Positions 7,279 to 13,278 are shown, counted from the stretch's first letter. The stretch is DNA of 14,551 nt from Rhodanobacteraceae bacterium (GCA_025924775.1 JAICHS010000033.1:1-14551), one strand, 5' to 3'. The notes: generated by a model from the sequence alone, not told the origin. Made by a program: numbers and translations.

Positions 7279-7284
7279 GACAAT
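7279..7284 (+). promoter_or_regulatory. Putative -10 of the Mug-like gene, leaderless arrangement
   Basis: GACAAT ends 6 bases before the ATG at 7291. RNA polymerase would start at or beside the A of that ATG, giving a leaderless mRNA. No good -35 is seen at the expected 7256-7261. This spacing argues against the in-frame ATG at 7261, which would lie upstream of the -10. Confidence 0.4.
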
Positions 7285-7290
7285 GCACGG

Positions 7291-7824
7291 ATGCCCGCGC
7301 GCCGTTCCGTCATCCTGCCCGACGTACTCGCGCGCGACCTGCGCGTGGTGTTCTGCGGCACCGCACCCGGCACGCGCTCCGCGCACGACGGCGCCTACTA
7401 CGCGCATCCCGGCAACTATTTCTGGCGCACCCTGTTCGAGGCCGGGCTGACCCCGCGCCGGTTGGCGCCCGCGGAATTCCGCGCGGTGCTGGGGTTCGGC
7501 ATCGGGCTGACCGACGTCGCCAAGCACCATTTCGGTTCGGATGCGGAATTGCCGCCCACGGCGTTCGATGCCACCGGGCTGCAACGCAAGCTCGCGCGCT
7601 GGCACCCGCGCATCGTCGCCTTCACCAGCAAGAATGCCGCACACGCCGGGCTGGCCCTCCCGTCATCACGGCGCCTCAGGTACGGCGAACAAGCCGAACG
7701 GCTGGCCGGTTGCCGTGTGTTTGTACTGCCCTCGCCCTCCGGCCAGGCGCGCGGGTTCTGGGACATCGTGCCGTGGCGTGAACTGGCCGCCGCAGCCTCC
7801 GGTACCGCACGCGAAGCCATCTAA
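7291..7824 (+). CDS. Mug/TDG-like DNA glycosylase of the uracil-DNA glycosylase superfamily
   Basis: A 177-residue protein related to G:T/U mismatch glycosylases. RVVFCGTAPGTRSA (20s) is motif 1, GAYYAHPGNYFWRTL (34-48) is the typical following block, GIGLTDVAK lies centrally, and LPSPSG (146-151) is motif 2. In E. coli Mug the corresponding motifs are GINPG and LPNPSG. Here Ala25 and a Ser at 148 replace Asn18 and Asn140, so substrate range or mechanism probably differs from Mug; Ala at this motif 1 site is known in other superfamily branches such as UDGb. The likely role is removal of deaminated or mismatched bases before base-excision repair. The ATG at 7291 fits the MPARRSVILPDVLA N terminus and the -10 spacing; an ATG at 7261 would add ten residues. 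It is divergent from lgt and convergent with aroG. Confidence 0.85.
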   Translation: MPARRSVILPDVLARDLRVVFCGTAPGTRSAHDGAYYAHPGNYFWRTLFEAGLTPRRLAPAEFRAVLGFGIGLTDVAKHHFGSDAELPPTAFDATGLQRKLARWHPRIVAFTSKNAAHAGLALPSSRRLRYGEQAERLAGCRVFVLPSPSGQARGFWDIVPWRELAAAASGTAREAI

Positions 7825-7887
7825 CCCGGCAGCCACCCGTTCAACAGACGCCCCGGGACGACCGCGGGACGCGCCCCAAGGGCGTGG

Positions 7888-7901
7888 CGCGGCCGGCCGC
7901 G
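7888..7901. repeat. 14-bp GC-only palindrome in the convergent mug-aroG spacer
   Basis: The 84-bp gap between the two convergent stop codons holds a perfect 14-bp palindrome (CGCGGCCGGCCGCG) and, just before it, a CGCCC/GGGCG stem around 7872-7884. Neither is followed by a T-run on either strand, so an intrinsic terminator is not evident, although a bidirectional stop or RNA 3'-end stabiliser is plausible. Confidence 0.4.
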
Positions 7902-7908
7902 GTAGCTT

Positions 7909-9303
7909 TCAGCCCGCCCCGAACCCTTGCTTGCGCACGATCAGCATCGCCAGTTCCAGCGATTGCTCGTAATTGAGCCGCGGATCCACCGTGGACTTGT
8001 AGGCCCGCCCGAGGTCGGCTTCCGACAGGCCGCTGGCGCCACCGACGCATTCGGTGACGTCCTCACCGGTCAACTCGAGGTGCACGCCGCCCAGGCGCGT
8101 GCCCGCCGCCGTGTGGATGTCGAAGGCCTGCTCCAGCTCGCTGCGGATGTTGGCGAAGCGGCGCGTCTTGACGCCACTGCCAAGCTTCTCGGTGTTGCCG
8201 TGCATCGGGTCGCACACCCACAACACGCGCCTGCCGGTCGCCTTCACGGCGTCGATCAGGCGCGGCAGGTGCTGGCCGATGCCGCCCGCGCCCATCCGGT
8301 GGATCAAGGTCAGGCGGCCCGGCTCGTCTTCCGGGTTCAGGATTTCGATCAGCTCCTGCAACTGCGAGGCGTGCATCGAAGGGCCGACCTTGATACCGAT
8401 CGGGTTGCGGATGCCGCGGCAGAACTCAACGTGCGCGCCATCCAGCGCCGCGGTGCGCATGCCGATCCACGGGAAGTGCGTGGACAGGTTGAACCAGCCC
8501 CACTGCCGCGGCACCTGCCGCGTGAGCGTCTGCTCGTAGGGCAGCAGCAACGCTTCATGCGAGGTATAGAAATCGGCGCGCTGGAAAGTCGTGATCGGTC
8601 CCGCCAGCGTTTCCATGAAGTGCATGGCGCCGGAAATACCGTCCACCATGCGGTGGTACTCGCCCGCCAAGGGTGAACGGTCCACCCACGCGAGGTTCCA
8701 GTATTCGGGATGGTGCAGGTCGGCGAAGCCGCCATCCACCAGCGCGCGCACGAAGTTCATCGTCATCGCCGACCGTGCGTGGCCCCGCAGCATGCGCTGG
8801 GGATCGGCACGGCGCGCTGCGGCATTGAACTCCGGTCCATTGACCAGCTCGCCCCGGTACACCGGCAGCGTCACGCCATCGATGGTTTCGGTGTCGGCCG
8901 AGCGCGGCTTGGCGTATTGCCCGGCAAACCGGCCCACGCGCAGTACCGGCATGCGCAGGCCGTGCACCAGCACCAGGCTCATCTGCAGCAGCACCTTCAG
9001 GCGGTTGGCGATGACTTCGTTGTTGCAGTCGGCAAAGGTTTCCGCGCAGTCGCCGCCCTGCAGCAGGAAACGCTTGCCCTCCTGTGCTTCGGCCAGCAAC
9101 TGCTTGAGCGCGAGGATTTCCCACGAGGTGACCAGCGGCGGCAGCTTGTCCAGCTTGTCGAGTGTCGCCTGCAATTCGCCCGCATCGTCGTAGTGCGGCA
9201 GCTGCGCCGCCGGATGCGTTTTCCAGCTGTCGGCGCTCCATGGCCGCGCGGCCCTGACCGGGCGCAGGGACGTGCGTGAAGCCACCGCATCCGAAGGGGT
9301 CAT
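7909..9303 (-). CDS. Class II (plant-type) 3-deoxy-7-phosphoheptulonate synthase
   Basis: A 464-residue DAHP synthase of the class II family. It condenses phosphoenolpyruvate with erythrose 4-phosphate, the first step of the shikimate pathway. Signature stretches run through the protein: LLQGGDCAETF (C86, metal ligand), LRVGRFAGQYAKPRS (R125), GIRNPIGIKVGPSM, LIHRMGAGGI, VCDPMHGNT, GVHLELTGEDVTECVGG and DPRLNYEQSLELA. The His, Glu and Asp in the last three correspond to the known metal ligands of the Mycobacterium enzyme. There is no fused chorismate mutase or ACT domain. The ATG at 9303 has AGGGAG 9 nt upstream (9318-9313), within the end of dsbB, and follows the dsbB stop by 5 bp, so the two are probably cotranscribed. 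Published names vary (aroF, aroG, aroH), hence no symbol. Confidence 0.97.
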   Translation of the reverse strand: MTPSDAVASRTSLRPVRAARPWSADSWKTHPAAQLPHYDDAGELQATLDKLDKLPPLVTSWEILALKQLLAEAQEGKRFLLQGGDCAETFADCNNEVIANRLKVLLQMSLVLVHGLRMPVLRVGRFAGQYAKPRSADTETIDGVTLPVYRGELVNGPEFNAAARRADPQRMLRGHARSAMTMNFVRALVDGGFADLHHPEYWNLAWVDRSPLAGEYHRMVDGISGAMHFMETLAGPITTFQRADFYTSHEALLLPYEQTLTRQVPRQWGWFNLSTHFPWIGMRTAALDGAHVEFCRGIRNPIGIKVGPSMHASQLQELIEILNPEDEPGRLTLIHRMGAGGIGQHLPRLIDAVKATGRRVLWVCDPMHGNTEKLGSGVKTRRFANIRSELEQAFDIHTAAGTRLGGVHLELTGEDVTECVGGASGLSEADLGRAYKSTVDPRLNYEQSLELAMLIVRKQGFGAG

Positions 9304-9308
9304 GCTCG

Positions 9309-9860
9309 TCAACTCCCTAGGGCGCGCAGCGGGCGCGCACCGCCAAACCTGTGGCCACGGGCGCGCGGCAACAGCGCCCAGATGCCAAGCACGACGTACC
9401 AGATCAGCGTCCAGCCGGCCATCGACAACCCCAGGAACTTCCAGGTGATCTGGGCGCAATCGCCCGAGCCACTGAACATCAACTCCACGAACCGGGCGAA
9501 CGGCATGGAACCTGCCTTCACCATCGTCACCAGCATGTCAAAGCCGGCGCCACACGCCGGCACCTGGTCGGCGGGCAGCGACTGCAGCCACAGCTGGCGC
9601 GCCGCCACCCAGATGCCGAACAATGCACCCAGCACCACCAGCGCCACGTAGCCCCAGCGCCCGCGGCCGCGCGGCGCGTGCAGGCCACCCACCAGGAACC
9701 ACACACCCATCCACAGGAACGCGACCCGCTGCAGGATGCACAGGTTGCACGGGGTCAGGTGCAGCTGCTGCTCCGCATAGAGCGCGTACCCCAACAGGGC
9801 CGCGCAAATCACGAAACCGAGCAGGAAGGCGGTGCGGAAGGACCAGCGAAACGGGTTCAT
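9309..9860 (-). CDS. dsbB: DsbB, disulfide bond formation membrane protein
   Basis: A 183-residue inner-membrane quinone reductase that reoxidises periplasmic DsbA. Four hydrophobic segments are visible (about 9-28, 43-62, 70-90 and 145-165). The first periplasmic loop carries the redox pair in TPCNLCILQR (C38, C41). The second loop holds C103 (VPACGAGF) and C135 (GSGDCAQITW), so all four essential cysteines are present. The family-typical WTLIWYV follows. The C-terminal tail after residue 165 is basic. The start could be the ATG at 9860 (MNPFRW) or the one 6 bp upstream at 9866 (MAMNPF); no ribosome binding site decides between them. It lies just after the rplQ terminator, so it must have its own promoter between about 9866 and 9930, where I could not identify clear hexamers. 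Confidence 0.93.
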   Translation of the reverse strand: MNPFRWSFRTAFLLGFVICAALLGYALYAEQQLHLTPCNLCILQRVAFLWMGVWFLVGGLHAPRGRGRWGYVALVVLGALFGIWVAARQLWLQSLPADQVPACGAGFDMLVTMVKAGSMPFARFVELMFSGSGDCAQITWKFLGLSMAGWTLIWYVVLGIWALLPRARGHRFGGARPLRALGS

Positions 9861-9930
9861 GGCCATGCGAATGACGGGGGACAGGCGTGCAACAGTAGCG
9901 TTTCCGGGGGGGCGTGTCATGCACCGCAAC

Positions 9931-9957
9931 AAAAAACCCGGCCAAGGCCGGGTTTTT
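9931..9957 (-). terminator. Strong rho-independent terminator after rplQ, probably bidirectional
   Basis: The stem AACCCGGCC/GGCCGGGTT with a tiny CAAG-like loop at 9943-9946 is flanked by six As on one side and five Ts on the other. Read on the - strand it gives a GC-rich hairpin followed by six Us, 21 bp after the rplQ stop. It marks the end of the long ribosomal operon. The symmetry would also stop + strand transcription. Confidence 0.93.
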
Positions 9958-9978
9958 CATCGAAACGATTGCAACGGA

Positions 9979-10362
9979 TCAATCCTCGGCGGCCGGCTGT
10001 ACCTGCGGGCGATCGACCAGCTCCACGTACGCCATTGGCGCATTGTCGCCGTCGCGGAAGCCGCACTTGATGAGGCGCAGATAACCACCCTTGCGCTCGC
10101 GGTAGCGCGGGCCAAGTTCCACGAACAGCTTGCCGACGGCCTGCTTGTCGCGCAGGCGCGCGAATGCCAAGCGGCGGTTGGCGACGCCATCGACCTTGGC
10201 CAGCGTGATCAGCGGCTCGGCGACGCGGCGCAGGTCCTTGGCCTTGGGCAGGGTGGTGCGGATCAGTTCGTGCTTGATCAGCGACGCGGTCATGTTCTTG
10301 TACATGGCCTCGCGGTGGGCGCTGGTGCGATTAAGCTTGCGTCCGGATTTGAGGTGGCGCAT
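9979..10362 (-). CDS. rplQ: 50S ribosomal protein L17
   Basis: A 127-residue L17, close to the family length. The N terminus MRHLKSGRKLNRTSAHREAM matches the nearly invariant family start, followed by NMTASLIKHELIRTTLPKAKDLRRVAEPLITLAK and a C-terminal part with RDGDNAPMAYVELVDRP. L17 binds 23S rRNA near the exit tunnel region of the large subunit. The short acidic tail PQVQPAAED is usual. The start at 10362 is preceded by GAGAGA about 10 nt upstream on the - strand. It is the last gene of the operon and is followed by a strong terminator. The distance to rpoA (253 bp) is much longer than the few tens of bases common in gammaproteobacteria, and that spacer is highly structured. Confidence 0.98.
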   Translation of the reverse strand: MRHLKSGRKLNRTSAHREAMYKNMTASLIKHELIRTTLPKAKDLRRVAEPLITLAKVDGVANRRLAFARLRDKQAVGKLFVELGPRYRERKGGYLRLIKCGFRDGDNAPMAYVELVDRPQVQPAAED

Positions 10363-10418
10363 GGTGGTGATCTCTCGAGTTTTATCGTTATGAGAATCCG
10401 GCACCTGCGTCCGGATTC
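10338..10418 (-). promoter_or_regulatory. rplQ leader hairpin containing a 12-nt copy of the rplQ start region
   Basis: On the + strand TGCGTCCGGATT occurs at 10338-10349, inside rplQ codons 5 to 9, and again at 10406-10417 in the leader. In the leader it forms part of a perfect 8-bp hairpin, GAATCCGG (10394-10401) with CCGGATTC (10411-10418), around a 9-nt loop. In the mRNA, the arm nearest the start codon (CCGGAUUC, from 10401 to 10394) can pair either with the leader arm or with the identical AAUCCGG in the coding region, enclosing the ribosome binding site. A translational switch is inferred. Confidence 0.5.
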
Positions 10419-10615
10419 CCGCGGTTGCCCGCTATTGAGTTGAATTCAAGCCCCATCGAAGCGGGCTTTTGTGGAAAGTCAGGGCAGGAAGCCCGTTCTG
10501 CTGGTGTTGCCGACCGTCGAATCGTTTCAAGCGACTCGACCATTCGTGGTGCAGCGATCAGGGACGATCGCAAAAACAAACACACGCTAGCTTGCACGCG
10601 AAACGGCGACCTGTC
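10363..10615 (-). other. 253-bp structured rpoA-rplQ intergenic spacer
   Basis: Besides the leader hairpin nearest rplQ, several stems are visible. AAGCCC (10448-10453) pairs with GGGCTT (10463-10468); CGGGCTT (10462-10468) can instead pair with AAGCCCG (10489-10495); GTCGAATCG (10516-10524) pairs with CGACTCGAC (10532-10540) with one A-C mismatch; GCGATC (10554-10559) pairs with GATCGC (10566-10571). None has a U-run placed to terminate the - strand mRNA. The region is less GC-rich than the genes and no convincing small gene lies in it. Confidence 0.6.
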
Positions 10616-11614
10616 TCAACCCAGTTGCATACCCGACGAAATTCCCGCCGGCGGCCAGTTTTCAAGCTTGGTGCCAAGTGCCAAGCCCTTGGCGCCCAGC
10701 ACGTCCTTGATCTCGGTAAGCGACTTCTTGCCGAGGTTCGGGGTCTTCAGCAGCTCGACCTCGGTCTTTTGCACCAAGTCGCCAATGTAGTAGATGCTCT
10801 CGGCCTTGAGGCAGTTGGCCGAACGCACGGTGAGCTCCAGGTCGTCGATCGGACGCAGCAGCAGCGGCGAGATGCCGGTCTTGTCCTTCTCGGACTCGGT
10901 GGCCTCGCGGCTCTTGAAATCACCGAACACAGACAACTGGTCGTGCAGGGTTTCGGCGGCCTGGCGCACGGCGTCATCGACTGCCACGGTGCCGTTGGTC
11001 TCGACGTCCAGGATCAGCTTGTCGAGGTTGGTGCGCTGCTCGACGCGCGCGGCGTCCACCGAATACGCCACGCGGCGCACCGGGCAGAACGACGCATCGA
11101 TCTGCAGGCGGCCGATCGCGCGCGCCTCTTCATCGGGGTTGGCGCGGCTGACGGCCGGCTGGTAGCCGATGCCGCGGCGGGCCTTGAGGCGCATGTTCAG
11201 CGTGACGTCCTTGGTCAGGTGGCAGATCACGTGCTCGGGGTTGACGATCTCCACCGTGTGGTCGGTGGTGATGTCGCCGGCCGTGACCACGCCCTTGCCC
11301 TTCTTGGAAAGGCTGAGGTTGGCCTCGTCCACGCCGTTCAGGCGGATCGCGACGCCCTTGAGGTTCAACAACACCTCGATCACGTCTTCCTGCAGGCCTT
11401 CCAGCGTGGTGTATTCGTGCAGCACGCCATCGATCTCGGCTTCGACGATTGCCGCGCCGGCGATGGAGGACAGCAGCACGCGCCGCAGCGCATTGCCGAG
11501 CGTGTGACCGTAACCGCGCTCCAGCGGTTCGACGACGACACGGGCGTGATTGGGGCCGATCGGCTCGACCTTGAGGCCGCGCGGACGCAGGACGTGAGTG
11601 GAAGAAACTGCCAT
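10616..11614 (-). CDS. rpoA: DNA-directed RNA polymerase alpha subunit
   Basis: A 332-residue alpha subunit of usual length. The N-terminal assembly domain contains VEPLERGYGHTLGNALRRVLLSSI and EIDGVLHEYTTLEGLQEDV; HVICHLTKDVTLNMRLKARRG and RVEQRTNLDKLILDVETNG are also conserved. A variable linker around residues 236-250 is rich in charged residues. The C-terminal domain LRPIDDLELTVRSANCLKAE and LVQKTEVELLKTPNLGKKSLTEIK contacts UP elements and regulators; both helix-hairpin-helix parts are intact. The close similarity to Xanthomonas RpoA as I remember it is a main clue to the taxon. The ATG at 11614 has GGAG about 9 nt upstream (11626-11623). It follows rpsD after a 138-bp structured spacer, the standard gene order of the alpha operon. 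Confidence 0.98.
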   Translation of the reverse strand: MAVSSTHVLRPRGLKVEPIGPNHARVVVEPLERGYGHTLGNALRRVLLSSIAGAAIVEAEIDGVLHEYTTLEGLQEDVIEVLLNLKGVAIRLNGVDEANLSLSKKGKGVVTAGDITTDHTVEIVNPEHVICHLTKDVTLNMRLKARRGIGYQPAVSRANPDEEARAIGRLQIDASFCPVRRVAYSVDAARVEQRTNLDKLILDVETNGTVAVDDAVRQAAETLHDQLSVFGDFKSREATESEKDKTGISPLLLRPIDDLELTVRSANCLKAESIYYIGDLVQKTEVELLKTPNLGKKSLTEIKDVLGAKGLALGTKLENWPPAGISSGMQLG

Positions 11615-11640
11615 GGGCTACACTCCGGAATATCACTGTT

Positions 11641-11740
11641 GGAGCCACCCACGATTGGGGCTCCGATGGTTCTTCGCCGGGCGGCAAGCCGCCCGTTGCG
11701 CGTCGGTGGCGCCGTTGCGGCCGAACGGCCACAACGCGCC
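11641..11740 (-). other. Three hairpins in the rpsD-rpoA spacer
   Basis: GGAGCC (11641-11646) pairs with GGCTCC (11659-11664). CGGGCGGC (11678-11685) pairs with GCCGCCCG (11688-11695). A longer stem pairs GGCGC, GTTG and GGCC (11708-11722, one bulge) with GGCC, CAAC and GCGCC (11727-11740) around a GAAC loop. No U-run follows any of them on the - strand, so they are more likely RNA processing, attenuation or regulatory structures than terminators. Confidence 0.55.
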
Positions 11741-11752
11741 GGCTGCGACGCC

Positions 11753-12382
11753 TTACTTCGAATACAACTCGACGATCAGCGCCTCGTTGATGTCACTGGG
11801 CAGGTCGCCGCGGTCCGGCATGGCCTTGAAGGTACCCGCCGCGTTGCCGGCATCGACCTCGATCCAGCCCGGGCGCAGGTCCATGCTCTCGGACACCTTC
11901 AGCGCCTCCTGCACGCGCAACTGCTTCTGCGCATGCTCGGTCAGCTTGATCTCGTCGCCGGGGCGCATCACGTAGGACGGCACGTTGACCTTCTTGCCGT
12001 TGACCATCACCGCCTTGTGCGCGACCAGTTGGCGCGCCTGGGCGCGGGTCACCGCGAAGCCCATGCGATACACGACGTTGTCCAGGCGCGCTTCCAGCAG
12101 GCGCAACAGGTTTTCACCGGTGTTGCCCTTCAACTGGGTGGCCTTCTTGTAGTAGTTGCCGAACTGGCGCTCGAGCACGCCGTAGATGCGCTTGACCTTC
12201 TGCTTCTCGCGCAACTGCACGGCGTAGTCGGACGGGCGCGAACGCTTGGTGGCGACGCCATGCTGGCCCGGCTTGTTGTCGAACTTGCACTTGGAATCGA
12301 TTGCGCGAGCCGGGCTCTTCAGCGAAAGGTCGGCGCCTTCGCGCCGTGCCAGCTTGCAGGTAGGACCACGATAACGTGCCAT
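11753..12382 (-). CDS. rpsD: 30S ribosomal protein S4
   Basis: A 209-residue S4. The N terminus MARYRGPTCKLARREG and the block KPGQHG with DYAVQLREKQKVKRIYGVLERQFGNYY are characteristic. The S4 RNA-binding domain spans about residues 98-160 (ARLDNVVYRMGFAVTRAQARQ, then VNGKKVNVPSYVMRPGDEI), and the C terminus ends VELYSK as usual. S4 is a primary 16S rRNA binder, and in E. coli it represses its own operon by binding the rpsM leader. The ribosome binding site GGAGGG (12396-12391) lies in the last codons of rpsK, 3 bp separate the two genes, and translation is likely coupled. Confidence 0.98.
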   Translation of the reverse strand: MARYRGPTCKLARREGADLSLKSPARAIDSKCKFDNKPGQHGVATKRSRPSDYAVQLREKQKVKRIYGVLERQFGNYYKKATQLKGNTGENLLRLLEARLDNVVYRMGFAVTRAQARQLVAHKAVMVNGKKVNVPSYVMRPGDEIKLTEHAQKQLRVQEALKVSESMDLRPGWIEVDAGNAAGTFKAMPDRGDLPSDINEALIVELYSK

Positions 12383-12385
12383 GTC

Positions 12386-12775
12386 TCAGACCCTCCGCTT
12401 CTTGGGCGGACGGCAGCCGTTGTGCGGAATCGGCGTGACGTCGATGATGTTGGTGACCTTGTAGCCCAGCGCGTTCAACGAACGCACCGCCGACTCGCGG
12501 CCCGGGCCCGGGCCCTTGATGCGCACTTCCAACGATTTCACGCCGTAATCGAGCGCCACGCGTCCGGCCTTTTCGGCCGCAACCTGCGCGGCAAACGGGG
12601 TCGATTTGCGCGAACCGCGAAAGCCCGCCCCGCCCGATGTCGCCCACGACAACGCATTGCCCTGGCGATCGGTGATGGTGACGATGGTGTTGTTGAACGA
12701 AGCATGGACGTGGGCGACGCCGTCGCTGACGACGCGCTTGGTCTTCTTCTTCGGTTTGGCAGCTGGTTTGTCCAT
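12386..12775 (-). CDS. rpsK: 30S ribosomal protein S11
   Basis: A 129-residue S11, the normal length. After a lysine-rich N terminus (MDKPAAKPKKKTKR), the conserved core reads GVAHVHASFNNTIVTITDRQGNALSW, GFRGSRKSTPFAAQVAAE, and VRIKGPGPGRESAVRSLNALGY, ending DVTPIPHNGCRPPKKRRV. S11 sits on the 30S platform next to the mRNA exit. A 56-bp gap separates it from rpsM, with a small hairpin just after the rpsM stop. No strong Shine-Dalgarno is evident directly upstream of the ATG at 12775. Its stop is 3 bp before the S4 start. Confidence 0.98.
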   Translation of the reverse strand: MDKPAAKPKKKTKRVVSDGVAHVHASFNNTIVTITDRQGNALSWATSGGAGFRGSRKSTPFAAQVAAEKAGRVALDYGVKSLEVRIKGPGPGRESAVRSLNALGYKVTNIIDVTPIPHNGCRPPKKRRV

Positions 12776-12810
12776 GGGTAGTCCGGTTGAATGCTTTACG
12801 GTGCAACGGC

Positions 12811-12827
12811 GCGGGCACCAGGCCCGC
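12811..12827 (-). other. Small hairpin between rpsM and rpsK
   Basis: GCGGGC (12811-12816) pairs with GCCCGC (12822-12827) around a 5-nt loop, right after the rpsM stop on the - strand. There is no U-run, so it is not a terminator; it may slow decay or mark processing. Confidence 0.4.
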
Positions 12828-12831
12828 AGGC

Positions 12832-13188
12832 TCAGCGTTTGATGGCGCGGCGCGGGCCCTTGCGGGTGCGCGCGTTGGTGCGCGTGCGTTGGCCGCGCGC
12901 GGGCAATCCGCGGCGGTGGCGCAGGCCACGATAGGTGCCGAGGTCCATCAGGCGCTTGACGCTGATGCCGACTTCACGGCGCAGGTCGCCCTCGACCGTG
13001 AACTTGGCGATCTCGTGGCGCAGGTTTTCGACCTCGCCCTCGGACAGCGACTTGACCGGCGTGGTCGGGTCGATCCCGGCCGCGACGCAAACCGCGCGCG
13101 AACGGGTGCGGCCAATGCCGTAGATGCTCTGCAGGCCGATCCAAACGTGTTTGTTGACCGGCAAGTTGACGCCCGCGATACGTGCCAT
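12832..13188 (-). CDS. rpsM: 30S ribosomal protein S13
   Basis: A 118-residue S13. MARIAGVNLPVNKHVWIGLQSIYGIGRTRS is the canonical start with the helix-two-turns-helix region. LRREVGISVKRLMDLGTYRGLRHRRGLPARGQRTRTNARTRKGP is the strongly conserved, basic C-terminal half that contacts 16S rRNA and the P-site tRNA. The ATG at 13188 is preceded by an excellent purine-rich site, GAGGTGGAG, about 10 nt upstream. It follows secY directly: the rpmJ gene that separates them in E. coli is missing here. A putative internal promoter and 5' hairpin lie in the spacer. Confidence 0.98.
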   Translation of the reverse strand: MARIAGVNLPVNKHVWIGLQSIYGIGRTRSRAVCVAAGIDPTTPVKSLSEGEVENLRHEIAKFTVEGDLRREVGISVKRLMDLGTYRGLRHRRGLPARGQRTRTNARTRKGPRRAIKR

Positions 13189-13214
13189 GTGCGGTTACTC
13201 CACCTCGAAAATGC

Positions 13215-13244
13215 GTTTGCCGGTACGGCAAACTGACAATTATA
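13215..13244 (-). promoter_or_regulatory. Internal TATAAT promoter and 5' hairpin ahead of rpsM
   Basis: On the - strand a consensus TATAAT reads 13244 to 13239; the -35 is poor. A transcript starting near 13234-13232 would begin with an 8-bp hairpin, GTTTGCCG/CGGCAAAC with a 3-nt loop (13233-13226 and 13222-13215), then an A/U-rich GCAUUUU and the rpsM ribosome binding site. This is where E. coli has its S4-responsive alpha-operon leader, but the E. coli pseudoknot sequence is not recognisable. Confidence 0.5.
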
Positions 13245-13262
13245 GCCTGAAATCCATCCGAA

Positions 13263-13278
13263 CGGGGCGCCAGCCCCG
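13263..13278 (-). other. Hairpin between secY and rpsM
   Basis: CGGGGC (13263-13268) pairs with GCCCCG (13273-13278) around GCCA. On the - strand it is followed by only two Us, so at most it is a weak attenuator between the secY part and the alpha part of the operon. Confidence 0.4.

Noticed and set aside
7261..7290. ATG at 7261 as the start of the Mug-like gene
   Set aside because: It lies upstream of the best -10 and inside the repeat, and the family N terminus fits the ATG at 7291 better.
10388..10597. 69-residue - strand reading frame filling the rpoA-rplQ spacer
   Set aside because: It starts at GTG without a ribosome binding site, has no recognisable motif or coding bias, and runs through several RNA stems.
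10469..12781. Very long + strand open frame (770 codons) opposite rpoA, rpsD and rpsK
   Set aside because: It is the antisense shadow of GC-rich ribosomal genes whose identities are certain.
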